From: Flaviflexus huanghaiensis
GTDB lineage: Bacteria; Actinomycetota; Actinomycetes; Actinomycetales; Actinomycetaceae
Length of the DNA: 64,000 nucleotides
Direction: 5' to 3'
Assembly: GCF_014118685.1 (NCBI RefSeq)
Contig: NZ_JACFAK010000007.1
Location: forward strand, 99,659 to 163,658
Shown here: positions 1 through 11,276 of the stretch, piece after piece
Position numbering within the stretch: position 1 is the stretch's first letter
Layout of the letters: each line of letters opens with the position of its first letter
Position numbers and translations under genes: made by a program
Notes under the pieces: model-generated
The model's input: the letters and a program-made list of their open reading frames with translations, nothing else
Database searches by the model: none
Told to the model about the DNA's origin: nothing

Positions 1-2031
1 TGGATCGGCGGAGATCGTGACGGCAACCCGTTCGTCACCCCCGAGGTGACAGCCGAGATCTTGCGGATGCAGGCGAATGAGGCAATCGATGTCGCCCTCG
101 ACAAGCTCACCTATGCATCGCACGTTCTGTCGATCTCAACGAAGCTTGTTGAGCCTGATGAGCAGCTTCAGACGTCGATCCAGGCCGACCTCGCTACGCT
201 GACGCGATTCCCTCGATTTGTCCAAGAGCTGTTCGTCGACGAGCCGTTCCGTCTCAAGATCGAACTCATGAAGGGCAAGTTCCTTCGGACACGGACACGA
301 ATTAACGACGGCACTCCGCACGTGGCCGGGGCAGACTACGCCAACTCGGAAGACATCCGGAGCGATCTCGCCGTGCTCACCGACGCTCTCGAGCGAACAG
401 GATCCGGCCGGGCTGTCAGCGGTCTCGCCGGGGATATTCGCCGCACGCTGGGCGGGATCGGGCTCACTCTGGCCTCGATCGACGTCAGAGAGCATTCGTC
501 GAAGCATCACGAGCTGCTGGAGCAGCTGTATGCGCGACTCGGTGAGAATGGCACCCCCTACGCGGAGAAGTCCGATGAGGAGCTCACCGATCTGCTCTCC
601 CGGGAACTCGCCTCGAAGCGTCCGCTGGCGGGCGCGGGAATCGTCAATGGCACCCTCGGCCTAACCGATTCGGCTCAGCGCACGTACGACACATTCGCCG
701 AAATCGCTCGAGCCCAGGCCATCTACGGTCCCGATGTCGCCGAAACGTACATCGTATCGATGACTCACGGAGCGCACGACATCCTCGCTGCCGCCGTCAT
801 CGCCCGTGAGGCAGGTCTTGTCAGCATCCCTAACGGGACGACTTCGGGACATGCGATGATCGGCTTTGTGCCGCTCCTCGAAGAGGTCCGCGAATTGCGG
901 ATTGCCGATGAGATCCTCGAGACCCTGTTCGCTGATCCCTCCTATCGCGCGATCGTTCGCATGAGGGGCAACCTCCAGGAAGTCATGCTCGGATACTCGG
1001 ACTCGAATAAGGATTCGGGCGTGCTGACGTCTCAGTGGGAGATTCACCAGGCCCAGCGGCGCCTGCGTGATGTCGCGGCCAAGCATGGCATCAAGCTCCG
1101 GTTGTTCCATGGCAGGGGCGGCTCGGTCGGCCGTGGCGGCGGACCGACCTACGATTCAATCCTGTCCCAGCCCAACGGAGTCCTTGACGGCGAAATCAAG
1201 TTCACCGAGCAAGGTGAAGTCATTTCTGACAAGTATCTCCACCCCGAACTCGCTCGCGAGAACATGGAGTTGACCGTCGCAGCAGTCATGGAAGCGTCCT
1301 CACTGCACCGCGCCGCTCGGGCGTCCGCAGAGGTTCAGGCGACCCGCGACGAGCTCATGGATTTCATGTCAGAGGCGGCCTTCCGTCGTTACCGCGAACT
1401 CACGGACAACCCGGACCTTCCCGAATACTTCGTCACAACGACCCCGGTCCAGCAGCTCGGCATGCTCAACATCGGCTCCCGGCCCGCGAAGCGGACGACG
1501 GCAGACAGCGGCATCGACGGCCTGCGAGCGATCCCCTGGGTGTTCGGATGGACGCAGTCTCGGCAAATTGTCCCCGGCTGGTTCGGTGTGGGAACCGCGC
1601 TACGCGCGGCCCGCGAGGCAGGCTACGGTGACCAGCTCAAGGAGATGTTCGACAGCTGGCACTTCTTCCGCGCCGTGATCTCGAATGTGGAGATGACAGC
1701 GAAGAAGACGGATCTCGGCATTGCACAGCATTACGTTCACTCGCTCGCGCCTCAGCACCTGTGGCCGTTGTTCGACCTCATCCGCGACGAGTTCGCTATC
1801 ACAATCGAGGAGCTGACAGCACTGACAGGCTGCGACGAGCTCGTGGAATCCAATCCTGTTCTCAAGCGCACCCTCGAGGTCCGCGACCAGTATCTGCACC
1901 CGATTAGCTACATGCAGGTCAGCCTCCTCACCCGGATCCGCGAAGCTGGCCCGGAGGCTAGCGAGGAGCTCAAGCGTGCTCTATTGACGACGATCAACGG
2001 CATCTCCGCCGGCATGAGGAACACCGGCTAG
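1..2031 (+). CDS. ppc: Phosphoenolpyruvate carboxylase, 5'-truncated by window edge
   Basis: Carboxylates phosphoenolpyruvate to oxaloacetate, the anaplerotic entry to the TCA cycle and aspartate family. The frame is open from base 1: the first codons read WIGGDRDGNPFVT, the conserved PEPC block, so the gene starts upstream and the GTG at 46 is internal. About 676 residues are visible of an enzyme that is usually near 900. Visible signatures are VMLGYSDSNKDSG, the glycine-rich FHGRGGSVGRGGGP loop around the catalytic arginine, and the family C-terminus ending RNTG. The first catalytic His block lies outside the window. Soluble enzyme. No frame damage seen. Confidence 0.97.
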   Translation, partial: WIGGDRDGNPFVTPEVTAEILRMQANEAIDVALDKLTYASHVLSISTKLVEPDEQLQTSIQADLATLTRFPRFVQELFVDEPFRLKIELMKGKFLRTRTRINDGTPHVAGADYANSEDIRSDLAVLTDALERTGSGRAVSGLAGDIRRTLGGIGLTLASIDVREHSSKHHELLEQLYARLGENGTPYAEKSDEELTDLLSRELASKRPLAGAGIVNGTLGLTDSAQRTYDTFAEIARAQAIYGPDVAETYIVSMTHGAHDILAAAVIAREAGLVSIPNGTTSGHAMIGFVPLLEEVRELRIADEILETLFADPSYRAIVRMRGNLQEVMLGYSDSNKDSGVLTSQWEIHQAQRRLRDVAAKHGIKLRLFHGRGGSVGRGGGPTYDSILSQPNGVLDGEIKFTEQGEVISDKYLHPELARENMELTVAAVMEASSLHRAARASAEVQATRDELMDFMSEAAFRRYRELTDNPDLPEYFVTTTPVQQLGMLNIGSRPAKRTTADSGIDGLRAIPWVFGWTQSRQIVPGWFGVGTALRAAREAGYGDQLKEMFDSWHFFRAVISNVEMTAKKTDLGIAQHYVHSLAPQHLWPLFDLIRDEFAITIEELTALTGCDELVESNPVLKRTLEVRDQYLHPISYMQVSLLTRIREAGPEASEELKRALLTTINGISAGMRNTG

Positions 2032-2290
2032 AGGACAGGCCGGAGCGGCTGTGATGATGTCACACTGTCTGGTTAGATGTGATATTCATCTCTCCGGCCT
2101 GGAATTACATGCTAAGTGACAGTTCCGAGTGTAATGGCCGCAACATGCAGTCCTGCGCATGCCTGTGTTTAGTTGTACCATTTCAAGTGGCCACACCAGG
2201 CGTGGGGGGCGTTCCGAATGCGGGAATGCCCCTCATTTCTGTTTGACGGCATAGCCGCACATCGAGCGCTGGGGCTATGCACATGGATAC
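2032..2290. other. Intergenic region with long inverted repeat after ppc
   Basis: CAGGCCGGAG at 2036-2045 pairs perfectly with CTCCGGCCTG at 2092-2101, five bases after the ppc stop. The 46-base loop holds two further small hairpins (GTGA/TCAC near 2051-2063 and GATG/CATC near 2076-2090), so it can fold as a multi-branched structure. It may be the ppc terminator or a 3' UTR structure; there is no U-tract. The rest, to 2290, holds nothing I recognise; the small open frame at 2173-2394 runs into the tRNA and is not a gene. Confidence 0.45.
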
Positions 2291-2328
2291 GGGGCCCTGA
2301 TCACGCTTGTGGCGTCTGTCAGGGCCCC
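2291..2328 (-). terminator. Hairpin downstream of tRNA-Thr(UGU)
   Basis: GGGGCCCTGA (2291-2300) and TCAGGGCCCC (2319-2328) form a perfect 10-bp stem with an 18-base loop. It lies directly after the tRNA 3' end on the minus strand. There is no clear U-run, as is common for actinobacterial terminators, so the role is inferred from position. Confidence 0.6.
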
Positions 2329-2329
2329 G

Positions 2330-2405
2330 TGGAGCCGCCTGTCGGATTCGAACCGACGACCGTCCGCTTACAAGGCGGGTGCTCTACCAGCTGAGCTAAG
2401 GCGGC
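2330..2405 (-). tRNA. tRNA-Thr (anticodon UGU)
   Basis: A complete cloverleaf reads on the minus strand. Acceptor strands are GCCGCCT and AGGCGGC, the D-arm carries AGCTGGTAGAGC, the anticodon loop is CTTGTAA (anticodon TGT, reads ACA), and the T-loop is TTCGAAT. The 3' CCA is encoded at 2330-2332. The anticodon stem has one mismatch by my reading. Confidence 0.93.
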
Positions 2406-2466
2406 GACGTGCCGGGTTAATTCTGCCAGACACCGGCCCGGCATGGCCAACCCGCGCACTGTGATC

Positions 2467-3294
2467 CTATTCGGTGGGCGTCGCCTTCGGTTCTGCCAGG
2501 CCAAGCAAGGCCGGGAAGTCGTTGGCGGCCCAGGCTGTCGTTTCGGTTCCGTTGAGCAGGACCGTGGGCGTGCCGCGGTAGTCCTCAAGGAACGACTGCG
2601 TGGCCGTGTTGACCCAGTCGAGATCAGCCTCCTTCTCGATTGAGGAAGCGATGTCCTCCGGCACCCCTGCATCGCGGGCCGCGTTTGCGATGCTACCCCA
2701 GTCGGGCAAAGCTGATGCCCTGTTGTTGAGGACCGCGTCCGCCTCATCAAAGACGTTCTTGTGGAAAGCCGTCAGGTGCTCAGGCGAGTTCTCGGCGATG
2801 TACTTGAACGCGGCCGCGCCTTTCGCCGAAAAGTCGTTCCGGAGGATGGCGACCGGGTGATAAACGAATTCAGCATCGCCCGCCGCGACGATGTCGTTAA
2901 TATCGCCACCGTTCATCTGCTCGAGTTCATTGCAGTAGGTGCACATGTAGTCAAAGTAGATATCGACTCGATTAGCATCCGTTGCCAGCTCGGCGCCCTC
3001 GCCAACAACCGACCATCCGGTCGTGATATCGGTGCCGTCCTTGACGACGGGCTCAACCTGGACGGCGACGGGGTCCCATTCTTGCCTGCCCGATGAATCA
3101 TCGTCCGCGGCACCCCGTCCGTTGCTGACGATCGACCAAACGACGACACCGATGAGGACGATCGCCGCGATGATGACGCCGATCGTGAGGTTCCGATTTC
3201 GTTTCGCGCGCCGCGCTTCAGCCTCTTGGAGTTTCCTTGCTTTCTCACGCGCCGCCTCGCGGCGCTCTGCCTTTGTCACATTCTTTTCTGCCAT
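2467..3294 (-). CDS. Membrane-anchored DsbA-family thiol-disulfide oxidoreductase
   Basis: 275 residues. The first 35 residues are highly charged and likely cytoplasmic, then one membrane segment (about residues 36-57, LTIGVIIAAIVLIGVVVW) puts the rest outside. The thioredoxin-fold domain has the active-site pair in MCTYCNELE (C-x-x-C) and a cis-Pro-type loop in RGTPTVLLNG. This matches the MdbA/DsbA-like proteins that form disulfides in exported actinobacterial proteins. The ATG at 3294 has AGGAAG about 8 bases upstream. It is the last gene of a run with the small membrane protein (gap 36) and the Ser/Thr kinase. Substrates are unknown. Confidence 0.85.
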   Translation of the reverse strand: MAEKNVTKAERREAAREKARKLQEAEARRAKRNRNLTIGVIIAAIVLIGVVVWSIVSNGRGAADDDSSGRQEWDPVAVQVEPVVKDGTDITTGWSVVGEGAELATDANRVDIYFDYMCTYCNELEQMNGGDINDIVAAGDAEFVYHPVAILRNDFSAKGAAAFKYIAENSPEHLTAFHKNVFDEADAVLNNRASALPDWGSIANAARDAGVPEDIASSIEKEADLDWVNTATQSFLEDYRGTPTVLLNGTETTAWAANDFPALLGLAEPKATPTE

Positions 3295-3330
3295 TGCGAT
3301 CTTTCTTCCTCGTCGTCCGTCAGCCTGTGC

Positions 3331-3711
3331 TCACCAAGCCGAGGGCGGGTCCCGTGAGCTCGCGGCGCGAAGACTTCGACGTGTGACCATCGCTCGATAG
3401 GTCGCAGACACCGGCGGGGGTGGGGGGACTCGGACAGGAACCGGCTGCTGACCGATCCTGCCCATAACCGCATCGACCGCATCGCGGACGAAGGTCGAAT
3501 TTGCCGTCACTGCAAGAAGGAGCAGAGCCGTGACACTGAGCGTCTGCAGCGCACTCGGCCCGAGTGATGCCCCACTGGCGCACGCAGCGTCTGCGTGGAC
3601 GACTCCCACATTGAGAAGGAACGGATGGGCTGACTGAGCACATGAAGATCCGAGCACCACAAAGGTGGCCGCAGCCGCGGGCACTGCGGTGAGAAGGATC
3701 CTCGGGCTCAT
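3331..3711 (-). CDS. Small predicted membrane protein with exported Cys loop
   Basis: 126 residues, not recognised. It has a hydrophobic N-terminal segment (residues 5-22), a short loop with two cysteines (SSCAQ and DAACAS), a second hydrophobic segment (about 55-70), and a basic, Pro-rich cytoplasmic-looking tail with VPPPPPV. The stretch between the helices would lie outside the membrane, so its cysteines could be substrates of the DsbA-like neighbour; that is inference. It sits 10 bases after the kinase stop and 36 bases before the DsbA-like gene, so probably co-transcribed. The ribosome site is weak. Confidence 0.55.
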   Translation of the reverse strand: MSPRILLTAVPAAAATFVVLGSSCAQSAHPFLLNVGVVHADAACASGASLGPSALQTLSVTALLLLAVTANSTFVRDAVDAVMGRIGQQPVPVRVPPPPPVSATYRAMVTRRSLRAASSRDPPSAW

Positions 3712-3721
3712 GGGCGCAAGT

Positions 3722-5446
3722 CTAGTCGAAAGGGAAAGGCTTCGAGAGTGGGCTCCAGTCGGGCTCGACGCCGGCCGAATACATGGCGAGCGCGAGGGAG
3801 AGAAGCGCGACCGCTAGAACGATCCAGAACAGTCGATAACCGGGGCTGGGCGCAATCGTGGCCAAGAGGTGGCGCGTCGTTTCGCGTGCAGGTCTACCGC
3901 TTGGGTACACCCACGCGAGGAACGAACCGAGCATTGAGCCGCCTGCGATCGCGATGACCTCCTCGACAAGCAAAAGGTCGCGAAGCATCCATGCGAACGC
4001 TCCGCCGACGACGATACCGGACCCCACAGCGGCGACGGTTCGAGCCAGCCCGCCAAGAATGGAGAGCGGCAAGCGCCCGATGACGGTAATTGACTCTGCT
4101 TTGAACCGTCCACCCTTCTCCAGCCGGGCTCGAATGAGACTATCCCTCGCAACCCCAATGATTGACGTGATCGCCGCATAGATCGCAAACACAATGACGG
4201 AATATGTGGGAAGCACGCCAGCCCATGCGACGAAGACAATCCACAGCATGAGAACGATGCCGGGCCGGCGCGGGGCTGGGTGAAGCCAGTCGGGGATCGG
4301 CGCCGGTTGGAGACGGGGATCAAACCACGGATCGAAGCGGGCGTGCGCCACGACGGCCGATTCATTGGTCGGGCGGAACACCGCAGGCCCTTCAACGTCA
4401 TAGTGGCTGGGCGCCGACACGTAACCAGACTGACTTTCTCCCTGCCGCAGGGGCGGCAAACTAGTCTGCGGCGGGTACTGCGGGGGCGGGGCAACGAGGT
4501 TGGTCCTGTCCCCCGGAGCGCTCTGCGGTGCGTCGTCAGGAGGATAGAACCTCGCGTCGGCGGGGTAGGCGCCCCCCTCCGGCATGTCACTGTCGAGCGG
4601 CGGGGTGGAGGTGTGGTCCCGATGGCGAGGGCCACGGGAGAGAGTCTCGTCGTCGACCTCGATTGTGCCATCCAGCATGCCGACGACGAGTTCAGGGGAT
4701 GGTCGTCGCTCGGGGCGCGGGTCAAGCGCGGCTTCAAGAGCGTAGGCGACGACTGGATCCGCTCCTGCGAGATCGCATTCTCCCGTCAGCACACGTCTCG
4801 TCACCTTTGGGCTGTGCCCTGTGCCGAACGGGGCATGACCAGTGGCAGCGTAGGCGAGAGTAGCGGCCCACGACCACCAGTCCGCAGTGATGGTCGGGTC
4901 TTCTCCGTTGAGGACCTCCGGAGCGGCGTAACCGGGCGTATGTGCGAGCAGGCCCGTGGCGGTCAGCCGAGACTCCTCGGCAATTTGGGCTATGCCGAAG
5001 TCGATGAGGACGGGCCCGCGATGGCTCATCATGACGTTTGACGGTTTGAGGTCTCGGTGGAGAACCCCCTTGTCGTGTATCGCCTGAAGGGCCTCCGCGA
5101 GTTCTTTCGCGAGGTCAGCAAGATCGCTTCCCATGAAGACGCCATTCTCAGACACATCCACGGAGAGCGTGGGGCCGTCGATAAGTTCGGTGACAATGAA
5201 AGCCTCATCGTCCTCCGTCTCGGCATCGATGACATGGGCGACGTACGGCCCGGTCACCTGTCTGAGCGTGCGCACCTCTCGGCGCAACCGGTCCCGCGCG
5301 TTGGGGTCGGCTGAGATGGAGGGGTGAAGGAGCTTGAGAGCAACGGTGTTCCCGCCGCCATCCAGCGCCCTGTACACCGTCGACATGCCGCCGAACCCGA
5401 TCTTCTCGACCAGCCGGTAGCCGCCGATCTCGTCGCGGTCTCGCAC
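3722..5446 (-). CDS. Membrane-associated Ser/Thr protein kinase
   Basis: 574 residues. The N-terminal Hanks-type kinase domain (about 8-265) has the glycine loop IGFGGMSTVYRA, the ATP-binding Lys38 in VALKLL, the catalytic loop HRDLKPSN (130-137) and DFG (149-151), so it should be active. A Pro-rich linker follows, then a C-terminal hydrophobic part with four to five membrane segments (about 395-570). No PASTA or other extracellular ligand domain is present, unlike PknB. The start is GTG. Gene order kinase, small membrane protein, DsbA-like suggests an envelope-linked role. It is divergent from msiK. Confidence 0.92.
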   Translation of the reverse strand: MRDRDEIGGYRLVEKIGFGGMSTVYRALDGGGNTVALKLLHPSISADPNARDRLRREVRTLRQVTGPYVAHVIDAETEDDEAFIVTELIDGPTLSVDVSENGVFMGSDLADLAKELAEALQAIHDKGVLHRDLKPSNVMMSHRGPVLIDFGIAQIAEESRLTATGLLAHTPGYAAPEVLNGEDPTITADWWSWAATLAYAATGHAPFGTGHSPKVTRRVLTGECDLAGADPVVAYALEAALDPRPERRPSPELVVGMLDGTIEVDDETLSRGPRHRDHTSTPPLDSDMPEGGAYPADARFYPPDDAPQSAPGDRTNLVAPPPQYPPQTSLPPLRQGESQSGYVSAPSHYDVEGPAVFRPTNESAVVAHARFDPWFDPRLQPAPIPDWLHPAPRRPGIVLMLWIVFVAWAGVLPTYSVIVFAIYAAITSIIGVARDSLIRARLEKGGRFKAESITVIGRLPLSILGGLARTVAAVGSGIVVGGAFAWMLRDLLLVEEVIAIAGGSMLGSFLAWVYPSGRPARETTRHLLATIAPSPGYRLFWIVLAVALLSLALAMYSAGVEPDWSPLSKPFPFD

Positions 5447-5536
5447 GCTTTCTACGGTACCTGAGTTTTACCTGCACACATCACCAAAGTGAGGGCGGCG
5501 TCACTTGAAAAGAGTCACGGCGAAACGGCACTATTG

Positions 5537-5665
5537 AGGAGGTTGCCCGGTCGGACCGGACACAGATGTCCACACTGGCTGGCAACCTCGTCAGTGTCGA
5601 CCTCACGGCACCGGCTTCCTCACTACGGATCGTCCGGCACGTACCTGCCGGTGAAGGGACCTCTC
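5537..5665 (+). ncRNA. Structured 5' leader of msiK (msiK RNA-like)
   Basis: GAGGTTGCC (5539-5547) pairs with GGCAACCTC (5581-5589), enclosing small hairpins CCGGT/ACCGG (5547-5559) or GGACA/TGTCC (5558-5571). Closer to the gene, two mutually exclusive stems share bases: CACCGGC (5609-5615) with GCCGGTG (5647-5653), or CCGGCA (5634-5639) with TGCCGG (5646-5651). The first reaches into the ribosome site GAAGGGA (5653-5659). An msiK RNA motif is known from actinobacterial msiK leaders; whether this matches its consensus needs a covariance search. A cis-regulatory role is inferred. Confidence 0.65.
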
Positions 5666-6796
5666 ATGGCCACTGTGACATTTAAAAGCGCCACCCGAAT
5701 TTACCCCGGCTCAGAAAAGCCGGCTGTCGACGGGCTCAACCTCGACATTGAAGATGGGGAATTCCTCGTTCTTGTCGGCCCCTCGGGCTGTGGGAAATCC
5801 ACGTCTCTCCGCATGCTTGCGGGTCTCGAAGAGGTCGACTCCGGCCGCATCTACATCGGCGACCGCGACGTCACCGACGTCACGCCGAAAGACCGCGACA
5901 TCGCCATGGTCTTCCAAAACTATGCGCTGTACCCGCACATGACCGTTGCCCAAAACATGGGCTTCGCTCTAAAGATCGCGGGCACAGACAAGGAGGAGAT
6001 CGATCGGCGCGTCCTCGAGGCCGCCAAAATCCTCGACCTTGAGGAGTACCTCGAACGCAAGCCGAAGGCCCTCTCCGGCGGTCAGCGTCAGCGCGTCGCC
6101 ATGGGCCGGGCTATCGTCCGGCAGCCGCAGGTGTTCCTCATGGACGAGCCGCTGTCGAACCTGGATGCGAAGCTCCGCGTTCAGACCCGCACACAGATCG
6201 CCTCGCTCCAACGCCGCCTCGGCATCACGACCGTCTACGTCACGCACGACCAGACGGAGGCCCTGACGATGGGCGACAGGATCGCCGTCCTCAAGGACGG
6301 TCTCCTCCAGCAGGTTGGTACCCCGCGCGACATGTACGACAGCCCCGCGAACCGCTTCGTCGCCGGCTTCATCGGCTCCCCGGCCATGAACATTGGCTCC
6401 TGGACCGTAAACGGCAATCAGGCGACCTTCGGTGATGCCGTGACGACACTTCCAGACGACGTCGTAGCTGCCTTGCGCCCGGAGGATGACGGCAAGGTGA
6501 TCGTGGGGTTCCGCCCCGAGAACCTTGAGCGCGCCGCCGAGGGTTCCGACTCGCAGATTCCGATCAAGGTGACCTTCGTCGAAGAACTCGGCTCCGACGC
6601 GTACATCTACGGCAAGATCGTTGGTGCGGAGCGCGAGGCTGAGACGTTCGGCTCGGGTGACGGGTCTGATCAGGTCGTCGTCCGAATTCCTCCCAACGAA
6701 GTTCCGAAGCCTGATGACATCGTCCGCGTCGCGCTGAAGAACCATGGAGGTCACTTCTTCAGCCACGCTGACGGCTCCACGCTCACCACGCGATAA
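5666..6796 (+). CDS. msiK: Sugar ABC transporter ATPase (MsiK/UgpC family)
   Basis: 376 residues. It energises carbohydrate ABC importers; in actinobacteria one MsiK commonly serves several permeases. Visible are Walker [10 protein letters not shown] (38-46), the Q-loop [10 protein letters not shown], the signature [14 protein letters not shown], Walker [13 protein letters not shown], the switch His in [10 protein letters not shown], and a C-terminal TOBE/regulatory part from about 240. A longer frame opens at 5489, but ATG 5666 has GAAGGGA six bases upstream and begins exactly at the family N-terminus. It stands alone without permease or binding-protein genes, which fits a shared ATPase. Confidence 0.93.
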   Translation: MATVTFKSATRIYPGSEKPAVDGLNLDIEDGEFLVLVGPSGCGKSTSLRMLAGLEEVDSGRIYIGDRDVTDVTPKDRDIAMVFQNYALYPHMTVAQNMGFALKIAGTDKEEIDRRVLEAAKILDLEEYLERKPKALSGGQRQRVAMGRAIVRQPQVFLMDEPLSNLDAKLRVQTRTQIASLQRRLGITTVYVTHDQTEALTMGDRIAVLKDGLLQQVGTPRDMYDSPANRFVAGFIGSPAMNIGSWTVNGNQATFGDAVTTLPDDVVAALRPEDDGKVIVGFRPENLERAAEGSDSQIPIKVTFVEELGSDAYIYGKIVGAEREAETFGSGDGSDQVVVRIPPNEVPKPDDIVRVALKNHGGHFFSHADGSTLTTR

Positions 6797-6819
6797 CCGC
6801 AGGGCGCTCCGCGCCCAGA

Positions 6820-8052
6820 ATGGTCACTGTGCCCTTCGAGATCACCGCCGCAACCGTCGAACCCGAGCTGTTCGACCTCCCGTGGCACCTTCCTCTCGAG
6901 GACTGGCCAGAGGAGAAAATCGCTGCCCTCCCCCGCGGTATCTCTCGGCATGTCGTGCGCTTTGTGCACATGGCCGGGAGGATTATCGCGATCAAGGAGA
7001 TCGGCAAAGTCGTCGCCCACGGTGAATATGAACTGCTGAGGGACCTCGGACGGCTGTCAGCCCCTGCCGTGACCCCGTTGGCGGTCGTGACAGGCAGACG
7101 TGACGAGAACGGCAACAAGCTCGCTGCCGTTCTCGTCACGGAACACCTGCCCTACTCTCTGCCGTACCGAGCGCTCTTCGGGCAGCACCTGCGACCCGAG
7201 ACTGCGGACCGTCTCATCGACGCCCTGTCCGTCCTTCTCGTCAAGCTCCACCTGCTCGGCTTCTACTGGGGCGACGTGTCCTTGTCGAACACACTGTTCA
7301 GACGGGATGCTGGCGAGTTCGCCGCCTATCTCGTCGACGCTGAGACGGGCGAGTTGCACACGAACCTGTCAGATGGGAAGCGCGCCTACGACATCGACGT
7401 GGCCCGGACGAACATTATTGGCGAGCTCATGGACCTCCAGTCGGGAGGAATGCTCGACGAGGACGTCGATGTCATCATGCTCGGCGACCGACTCGAAGAG
7501 CGCTACACCACGCTCTGGGGCGAGCTCACCCGAATCGATTCGTTCGCCTCGAACGAACGCTGGCGGATGGCGGACCGGATCAACCGACTCAACGAGCTCG
7601 GTTTCGATGTCGGGGAACTGTCGGTCACGACCGAAGCTGGCGGCACGACACTGTCCGTCCAGCCAAAGGTTGTTGACGCTGGCCACTACCACCGGCAGAT
7701 TATGCGGCTTACCGGGCTCCAGGTCGAAGAAAACCAAGCTCGCCGACTCCTCAATGACATCAAGTCTCACCGTGCGCTGGCTGGCCTTAACGACCAGCCG
7801 CTGGCTGACGTCGCCCGGGACTGGATGGCGACAGTCTTTACGCCTGCAGTCAACGCGATCCCGGTCAATCTCCGCGGCAGGTTACAGCCCGCAGAAATGT
7901 TCCACGAACTTCTAGAGCATCGCTGGTACATGTCAGAGAAAGCGGGGCACGACGTGTCCATGAACTACGCGGTCCGCTCCTACATTGACAACATCCTCGT
8001 CTACCGCCCTGACGAGAAGACTCTCTTCGGCACGTTGCTCAGCGAGCTATGA
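6820..8052 (+). CDS. DUF4032 protein with kinase-like fold
   Basis: 410 residues, matching the actinobacterial DUF4032 family often found next to msiK. A lipopolysaccharide-kinase-like core is visible: a candidate ATP lysine in IIAIKEIG (about 55), a catalytic-loop-like YWGDVSLSN (about 149) and a metal-binding-like VDAET (about 167). Its substrate is unknown. It starts 24 bases after msiK, so it probably belongs to the same transcript, and is followed by a strong hairpin. The GTG/ATG choice near 6820 is uncertain: an ATG at this position has only a weak ribosome site. Confidence 0.8.
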   Translation: MVTVPFEITAATVEPELFDLPWHLPLEDWPEEKIAALPRGISRHVVRFVHMAGRIIAIKEIGKVVAHGEYELLRDLGRLSAPAVTPLAVVTGRRDENGNKLAAVLVTEHLPYSLPYRALFGQHLRPETADRLIDALSVLLVKLHLLGFYWGDVSLSNTLFRRDAGEFAAYLVDAETGELHTNLSDGKRAYDIDVARTNIIGELMDLQSGGMLDEDVDVIMLGDRLEERYTTLWGELTRIDSFASNERWRMADRINRLNELGFDVGELSVTTEAGGTTLSVQPKVVDAGHYHRQIMRLTGLQVEENQARRLLNDIKSHRALAGLNDQPLADVARDWMATVFTPAVNAIPVNLRGRLQPAEMFHELLEHRWYMSEKAGHDVSMNYAVRSYIDNILVYRPDEKTLFGTLLSEL

Positions 8053-8170
8053 GTCGGTTCGACACCAGCGTCTGCTCCATCGAACGCAACTCGATTGACA
8101 GCCCGTGCGTCACCACCCGCCGATGTGTGTGCGGGATCTTAACCCACGCGGGGAGAGTCGGTAAGCAAGG

Positions 8171-8194
8171 ACTGCGGCCCCGAAGGGCCGCAGT
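8171..8194. terminator. Bidirectional terminator between DUF4032 gene and asd
   Basis: ACTGCGGCCC and GGGCCGCAGT form a perfect 10-bp stem around the tetraloop CGAA. It lies between two convergent genes, so it can serve both. Confidence 0.8.
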
Positions 8195-8227
8195 CTGCGT
8201 CGGTTAGCGCCGCGAGTGGCGGTGGGA

Positions 8228-10530
<2,303 letters not shown>

Positions 10531-10646
10531 TGTGACTCCGTCCGTTGGGTGTCCTCTATTGTCGACAAACCTGCTGTCGCAGAGCTTACTCAGTCATCCG
10601 TTTCTCACGATACGGATGGTGAGAAGCGCAATAGCCAAACAGCGTC

Positions 10647-11276
10647 TCAATCAGCCATTTCACCGCTTGAGCGGTGAACCATCGTCCTGCCTTCGAACGC
10701 GCGAGAGAGCGTGATCTCATCCGCATACTCCAGGTCACCACCCACGGGCAGACCGGAGGCTAGCCGCGACACGTTGACGCCCATGGGTGCCAGCGACCGG
10801 ATGAGGTAGGAGGCTGTTGCTTCCCCCTCGATGTTTGGATCGGTCGCAATAATGATCTCCTGGACCTTCCCGTCAGCCAGCCGGGTGAAGAGCTGCCGGA
10901 TCCTCAGATCCTCGGGGCCGACTCCCTCAATGGGATTGATGGAGCCGCCGAGTACGTGATACTTCCCGCGATATTCGCGCGTCCGCTCGACCGCCACAAT
11001 GTCCTTGGCCTCCTCGACAACACAGATGACAGAGTCGATGCGCCGTGCGTCACTGCAGATTCGGCAGATCTCCTGCTCAGTTACGTTGCCGCAAATCTCG
11101 CAGAACCGAACCCTGGCTTTCACTGCGCTCATGGCATCGATGAGCGCCTGGACATCCACCTCCTCGGAGGAAAGGATGTGGAACGCGATCCGCTGAGCGC
11201 TTTTTGGGCCAATGCCGGGCAAGCGGCCGAGCTCGTCGATGAGGTCCTGAACTGCCCCGTCATACACTCCGGCCAC
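10647..11276 (-). CDS. recR: Recombination mediator protein RecR
   Basis: 209 residues, the usual length. RecR acts with RecO/RecF to load RecA at gaps. Visible are the N-terminal helix-hairpin-helix ([18 protein letters not shown]), the four-Cys zinc finger ([16 protein letters not shown], about 56-71), and the Toprim domain with ICVVEEAKD and [14 protein letters not shown]. The GTG start overlaps the dnaX stop by one base (TAGTG). The last codons form a perfect 9-bp hairpin (10659-10678). Confidence 0.96.
   Translation of the reverse strand: MAGVYDGAVQDLIDELGRLPGIGPKSAQRIAFHILSSEEVDVQALIDAMSAVKARVRFCEICGNVTEQEICRICSDARRIDSVICVVEEAKDIVAVERTREYRGKYHVLGGSINPIEGVGPEDLRIRQLFTRLADGKVQEIIIATDPNIEGEATASYLIRSLAPMGVNVSRLASGLPVGGDLEYADEITLSRAFEGRTMVHRSSGEMAD

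Noticed and set aside
2319..2750. Minus-strand open frame overlapping tRNA-Thr and the DsbA-like gene
   Set aside because: It spans the tRNA and lies in the wrong frame of a clear gene; the low-complexity Arg/Ser-rich product is a shadow.
5969..6766. 265-codon frame antisense to msiK
   Set aside because: Wholly inside msiK on the opposite strand, with no family motif; a GC-bias shadow.
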